From: JAVKBW01 sp040222995
Lineage (GTDB): Bacteria; Pseudomonadota; Alphaproteobacteria; UBA8366; Aestuariispiraceae
Direction: 5' to 3'
DNA: 64,000 nt
Assembly: GCA_040222995.1 (NCBI GenBank)
Contig: JAVKBW010000053.1
Span: 248,001-312,000 of the forward strand
Shown here: positions 60,884 to 64,000 of the stretch, piece after piece
Numbering within the stretch: the first letter of the stretch is position 1
Layout of the letters: each line of letters begins with the position of its first letter
The notes under the pieces: model-generated
The model's database searches: none
What the model was told of the DNA's origin: nothing
What the model saw: the letters and a program-made list of their open reading frames with translations, nothing else
Program-made: the position numbers and the translations under genes

Positions 60884-62156
60884 ACACCGCCACCGGCTTC
60901 AGCCCGCGTGCGGTTTCGTTGACCGGCAGGTGAACGATGGCGGAAAGCGCGCCGACGCCGACGCCGACCCACCAGACTACATCATACGAGCCGTAAACGT
61001 CATACAGCGCCCCGCCCAGCCAGACGCCAAGGAATGCGCCAAGCTGGTGCGACAGAAACACGATGCCGTAGAGCGTGCCCATGTATTTCAGGCCGAATAT
61101 CTGCGCGACAAGGCCGCTGGTCAGCGGCACGGTGGCCAGCCACAGCGACCCCATGACGGTGGAGAACACCAGCACGGAAAACAGCGTCATCGGCGTCAGG
61201 ATGAACCATGCGGCGATGATGGTGCGGGCGACATAGATTGCCGCCAGCAGGTATTTCTTCGAATAGCTCTTGCCGAGCCAGCCGGCCAGCAGCGTACCCG
61301 CGATATTGGTCGCGCCGATGACTGCGATGGCGTAGCCGCCGAGGTCTTTCGTCGAATCCGCCCCCAACTGCCTTATCAGGCTGTCGGGCGGGATGGCGGC
61401 GCAGACTTCCTCGATAAAGGCCGGGAAATGCGCGGTGATGAAACCGAGCTGGTAACCGCAGGAAAAGAACCCGAAGAAGATCAGGATGTAGGACGGGTCG
61501 CGCATCGCCCGGTTCAGCACGACTCCAAGCGATTCATCGACGCCTTTTTCGCGGGACGCGCGCACCGCTTCCGCCGCCGCTGTCGAGGGCCGCAGCACCG
61601 GCAGCACAACCAGAATGGCGAGGATGACGACCGAAAACACCAGAAACACCGATTGCCACGGCATCACCTGCAGCAGGGTTGCCGCAATCGGCGGGCCGAC
61701 GACCTGTCCGGCCGACCCGGCCGATGTCGTGATGCCCAAGGCCATGGAGCGGTTCTCGTCCGACGATGCGCGGCCGACCACCGCGAGGATCACCCCGAAG
61801 CCGGTTCCCGCGATACCGAAACCGACGAAGACCTGCAGCAGGAAATGGGATTCCGGCGTCACCGCCAGGCTGCTCACCGCAAGGCCGACGGCATACAGGA
61901 ACGCGCCCATGACAATGGCGAAGCGGTCGCCGTATTTTTCGGCAATCGCGGCGAAAATCGGCTGGCCGAAACCCCAGGCCAGGTTCTGGATGGCGATGGC
62001 CATGGAAAACTCGGCGCGCGGCCAGCCGAATTCATCGGCAACCGGAATCTGGAACAGGCCGAAGGTCGCGCGGATCGCGAAACTGACAAGCAGAACGGCG
62101 GACCCGGCCAGAAGAACCGGGGTGATCAGTTTCGGCTGAAGTGTCGCTTGCGTCAT
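60882..62156 (-). CDS. Major facilitator superfamily transporter (OFA/MCT-like), 424 aa
   Basis: Twelve hydrophobic segments with SFAIRATFGLFQIPVADEFGW in helix one, a segment common to oxalate/formate and monocarboxylate MFS carriers; loop EKYGDRFAIVMGAF follows helix two. The C-terminal half has GIVFLSHQLGAFLGVWLGG. Probably takes up an organic acid or small anion. Its neighbours give no firm substrate. Confidence 0.83.
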   Translation of the reverse strand: MTQATLQPKLITPVLLAGSAVLLVSFAIRATFGLFQIPVADEFGWPRAEFSMAIAIQNLAWGFGQPIFAAIAEKYGDRFAIVMGAFLYAVGLAVSSLAVTPESHFLLQVFVGFGIAGTGFGVILAVVGRASSDENRSMALGITTSAGSAGQVVGPPIAATLLQVMPWQSVFLVFSVVILAILVVLPVLRPSTAAAEAVRASREKGVDESLGVVLNRAMRDPSYILIFFGFFSCGYQLGFITAHFPAFIEEVCAAIPPDSLIRQLGADSTKDLGGYAIAVIGATNIAGTLLAGWLGKSYSKKYLLAAIYVARTIIAAWFILTPMTLFSVLVFSTVMGSLWLATVPLTSGLVAQIFGLKYMGTLYGIVFLSHQLGAFLGVWLGGALYDVYGSYDVVWWVGVGVGALSAIVHLPVNETARGLKPVAV

Positions 62157-62250
62157 GTCGGTATTCCCACGTAATGCAGCGACAATCTACCGCCTGATCC
62201 GGTTCGCTGAAATACCCCGTTGCGGCACGGTATTATTTCCCAAAACCGTA

Positions 62251-62640
62251 TTATCGGCCGAGATCGAGCTTCTTTCTCGTCGCCCGCGTAAGCTTTCTCG
62301 CGATGATGGAATGCGCCTGTTCGATATAGGCTTTCAGTTCATCGTCGTTCAGCGCGTCCTCGGTCCGAACCTGCACCCATTTCGCCCGGGCGAGATAAGG
62401 CGAGGGGATAATGCCCGGCTGCTGCCGAAGGATGTCGTAGGACAGATCCGAACACTTGAAGCCGATCCGGTCTTTGGCGGGTTTCCCGGTATCGGCCGCC
62501 AGTTGCCCGTCCTTGCCCCAGCCGGTGCAGACAGCGAAAATCTTCCCGCCGACCTTCCACACCGAAGCCCCGCCCCATTGCACGACATGGGTTGTCGCCG
62601 GCAGCGAGCCACAGAACGCGTCGAATTCGGCGCGGTTCAT
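62251..62640 (-). CDS. MmcQ/YjbR-family protein, 129 aa
   Basis: Small single-domain protein with the CyaY-like YjbR fold. VVQWGGASVWKVGGKIFAV and LSYDILRQQPGIIPSPYLARAKWVQV are the usual motifs. Some family members bind DNA; function unknown. Its ATG overlaps the stop of the beta-hydroxyacid dehydrogenase (ATGA), so it is the second gene of that operon. Confidence 0.88.
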   Translation of the reverse strand: MNRAEFDAFCGSLPATTHVVQWGGASVWKVGGKIFAVCTGWGKDGQLAADTGKPAKDRIGFKCSDLSYDILRQQPGIIPSPYLARAKWVQVRTEDALNDDELKAYIEQAHSIIARKLTRATRKKLDLGR

Positions 62641-63521
62641 TCCTCCTCCAGCACCCGCAGCAGCGAGGCGGTGTCCTTGCGGCCCCAGTCACGGTCCAGC
62701 AGGCGCTGCAACTGCGCGACAGTCTGGCGAACCGCCGGCAGATCGGTGCCGGCGCGTTCCGCCGCCTCGCTGGCGATAACAAGGTCTTTTGCATGCAGCC
62801 GCGCCTGGATGCCGGCCTCAAAATCCCGCGCCACCATTTTCGGTCCCATCAGGTCCATCATCCGGCTGCCGCTCATGCCGCCGCTGATGGCGCTCAGCAC
62901 CGTCCCGGCATCGGCCCCGTTTGCGTTGGCGAAATGCATCGCCTCGGCCACCCCTTCGATGGTCACGACCTGGGCGATCTGGTTGCACAGTTTCGCGACC
63001 TGTCCGTCGCCGACGCCGCCGATGACGGTGACCGCCTTGGCATAGGTGTCGACGACCGGCAGGGCGATATCGAGATCCTCCTTTTCGCCACCGACCATGA
63101 TGGCCAGCGTGCCGTCCTCGGCGGCCCAGACGCCGCCGGAAACCGGCGCATCGACAAAGCCGATGCCCTTTTCCTTCAGCCGCTTGGCGATGGCGCGGGC
63201 GCCGGCCGGGTCGATGGTCGAATGATCGATGCACAATACGCCTGCCGACGCGCCGGCGACGGCGGGGTTGTCACCGTCCAGCAGAACATTGGCGACGTCC
63301 TGTGTGTTGGTCACCATGGTGATGACGATATCGGCGCCGGTCGCGGCCTCCTTCGGCGACGAACAGCCAACCGCCCCGTCGTCGATCAACGGCTTGAGAT
63401 CGGTTTCGTAGGTCTCGGGACGGCGCGCCCAAAGCCGCAGGGAATATCCCGCCTTCTGCAGATGCTGCGCCATGGGCCGGCCCATCGTGCCGAGTCCGAT
63501 AAATGCGATCGTGCTTTTCAT
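62637..63521 (-). CDS. Beta-hydroxyacid dehydrogenase (3-hydroxyisobutyrate dehydrogenase/GarR-like), 294 aa
   Basis: N-terminal Rossmann motif FIGLGTMGRPMAQHLQKAG, substrate-binding DAPVSGGV (residues 125-131) and catalytic K177 (GDGQVAKLCNQ). Family members reduce tartronate semialdehyde, oxidise 3-hydroxyisobutyrate or act on succinic semialdehyde. The substrate is not determined; valine or glyoxylate metabolism is plausible. Start at ATG 63521. First gene of a two-gene unit with the MmcQ-like gene. Confidence 0.88.
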   Translation of the reverse strand: MKSTIAFIGLGTMGRPMAQHLQKAGYSLRLWARRPETYETDLKPLIDDGAVGCSSPKEAATGADIVITMVTNTQDVANVLLDGDNPAVAGASAGVLCIDHSTIDPAGARAIAKRLKEKGIGFVDAPVSGGVWAAEDGTLAIMVGGEKEDLDIALPVVDTYAKAVTVIGGVGDGQVAKLCNQIAQVVTIEGVAEAMHFANANGADAGTVLSAISGGMSGSRMMDLMGPKMVARDFEAGIQARLHAKDLVIASEAAERAGTDLPAVRQTVAQLQRLLDRDWGRKDTASLLRVLEEE

Positions 63522-63671
63522 ATGATTCTCTCCGGAGGTATCGCCGTATCAAAGACGGTTGCGGACCGGATGACAATGGCGAACCGGTGGCGAACAATCC
63601 GGCCTGCAGGGCCAGTTTGCCGCGGCCGATGTTCCAGTTGGCGACGGAACGATTATTCCGCATCGAACCGC

Positions 63672-63700
63672 TTGGCGAGCCGGGCGCGCGCCTATATTGT
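63672..63700 (+). promoter_or_regulatory. Candidate sigma70-type promoter for the DUF1611 gene
   Basis: TTGGCG (63672-63677) and TATTGT (63695-63700) with a 17-bp spacer, 32 bp upstream of the start codon. Plausible but weak. Confidence 0.3.
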
Positions 63701-63732
63701 GCGCCGTCTTATTTCTGGCGGGAGAGAATTCC

Positions 63733-64000
63733 ATGGCGATTGAGCAACCCTATCTGATGTTTCTTGGCGATGCGGCTGACCAGCTTGCGGCCAAGGTCGC
63801 AAACGGCGTCGCGATGTGGCGGCCGGACTGGTGCAAGGGCCAGTTGCGCCTCGACGGCTGCAACGCGACACTCGGTCTGCCCGACATGACGCTGCAGGAA
63901 GCCGTCGACGCCGGCTGCAAAACCGTGGTTGTCGGTGTAGCCAACCGGGGCGGCATCATCTCCGAAACCTGGAAGAACTATCTGGTCGAGGCGCTGGAAC
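63733..64000 (+). CDS. DUF1611-family protein (DgcN-like), 5' part, cut by window edge
   Basis: The 89 residues present start MAIEQPYLMFLGDAADQL and include WRPDWCKGQLRLDGC and VVVGVANRGGIISETW, the N-terminal domain of DUF1611. Such proteins have been named DgcN, an N-acetyltransferase in bacterial D-glutamate use, often followed by an enolase-superfamily partner that is also named DgcA. GGGAGAG precedes ATG 63733. The P-loop half of the protein lies beyond the window. Confidence 0.75.
   Translation, partial: MAIEQPYLMFLGDAADQLAAKVANGVAMWRPDWCKGQLRLDGCNATLGLPDMTLQEAVDAGCKTVVVGVANRGGIISETWKNYLVEALE

Overview
The window reads as one chromosomal stretch of a GC-rich alphaproteobacterium, most likely a marine or soil member of the Rhodospirillales or a related order. 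This is inferred from the division ATPase MipZ, an AapJ-type amino-acid binding protein, a type II lumazine synthase (RibH2) behind an FMN riboswitch, a gamma-butyrobetaine-hydroxylase-like gene, type A RNase P RNA and alphaproteobacterial codon usage. No tRNA, rRNA, phage, transposase or CRISPR array was seen.

Layout. 1-9843: cell-envelope and housekeeping genes: truncated aapJ, an orphan, a GT4 glycosyltransferase, a VWA / DnaJ / 2OG-oxygenase operon, a DsbA-like protein, mipZ-vanZ, a lipoprotein, djlA and an amidase. 9849-10256: rnpB. 10277-14981: GGCT, then galU and ugd, a 378-bp palindromic repeat element, and a phosphomannomutase/phosphoglucomutase, which together make UDP-glucose, UDP-glucuronate and hexose-phosphate precursors. 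15053-19319: a gamma-butyrobetaine-dioxygenase-like enzyme, nitronate monooxygenase, a HAD phosphatase, FMN riboswitch-ribH2 and a parDE toxin-antitoxin pair.

19376-37869 is the metabolic core. A tightly packed minus-strand operon (29056 to 19376) alternates MttB-family methyltransferases, TMADH/DgcA-like iron-sulfur flavoproteins and a dimethylglycine/sarcosine-dehydrogenase-type flavoprotein. Two LysR regulators, three tandem EamA permeases, an Ldh-family imine/keto-acid reductase and a second DMGDH-like enzyme follow. A third MttB (52209-53768) and a third DMGDH-like enzyme (58254-60818) lie further on. Together they suggest uptake or efflux and stepwise demethylation of N-methylated amino acids or betaines, with one-carbon units passed to folate. 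No corrinoid protein or corrinoid reactivase gene is visible in the window.

38097-51555: a TPR/glycosyltransferase-like protein, a DUF1800/DUF1501 export-type pair, TetR, gloA, a lipoprotein, an arginine-transaminase-pathway pair (5-guanidino-2-oxopentanoate decarboxylase plus guanidinobutyrase), panBC, a secreted caspase-like protein, an LHPP/NagD-type phosphatase and a DoeB/AstE-type deacylase. 51630-64000: a PAS protein, the third MttB, an EamA / TRIC / ChrA transport operon, two MFS transporters, the third DMGDH-like enzyme, a MmcQ/YjbR protein, a beta-hydroxyacid dehydrogenase and a truncated DUF1611 (DgcN-like) gene at the right edge.

All product calls come from reading translated sequence and motifs; none was checked by database search.
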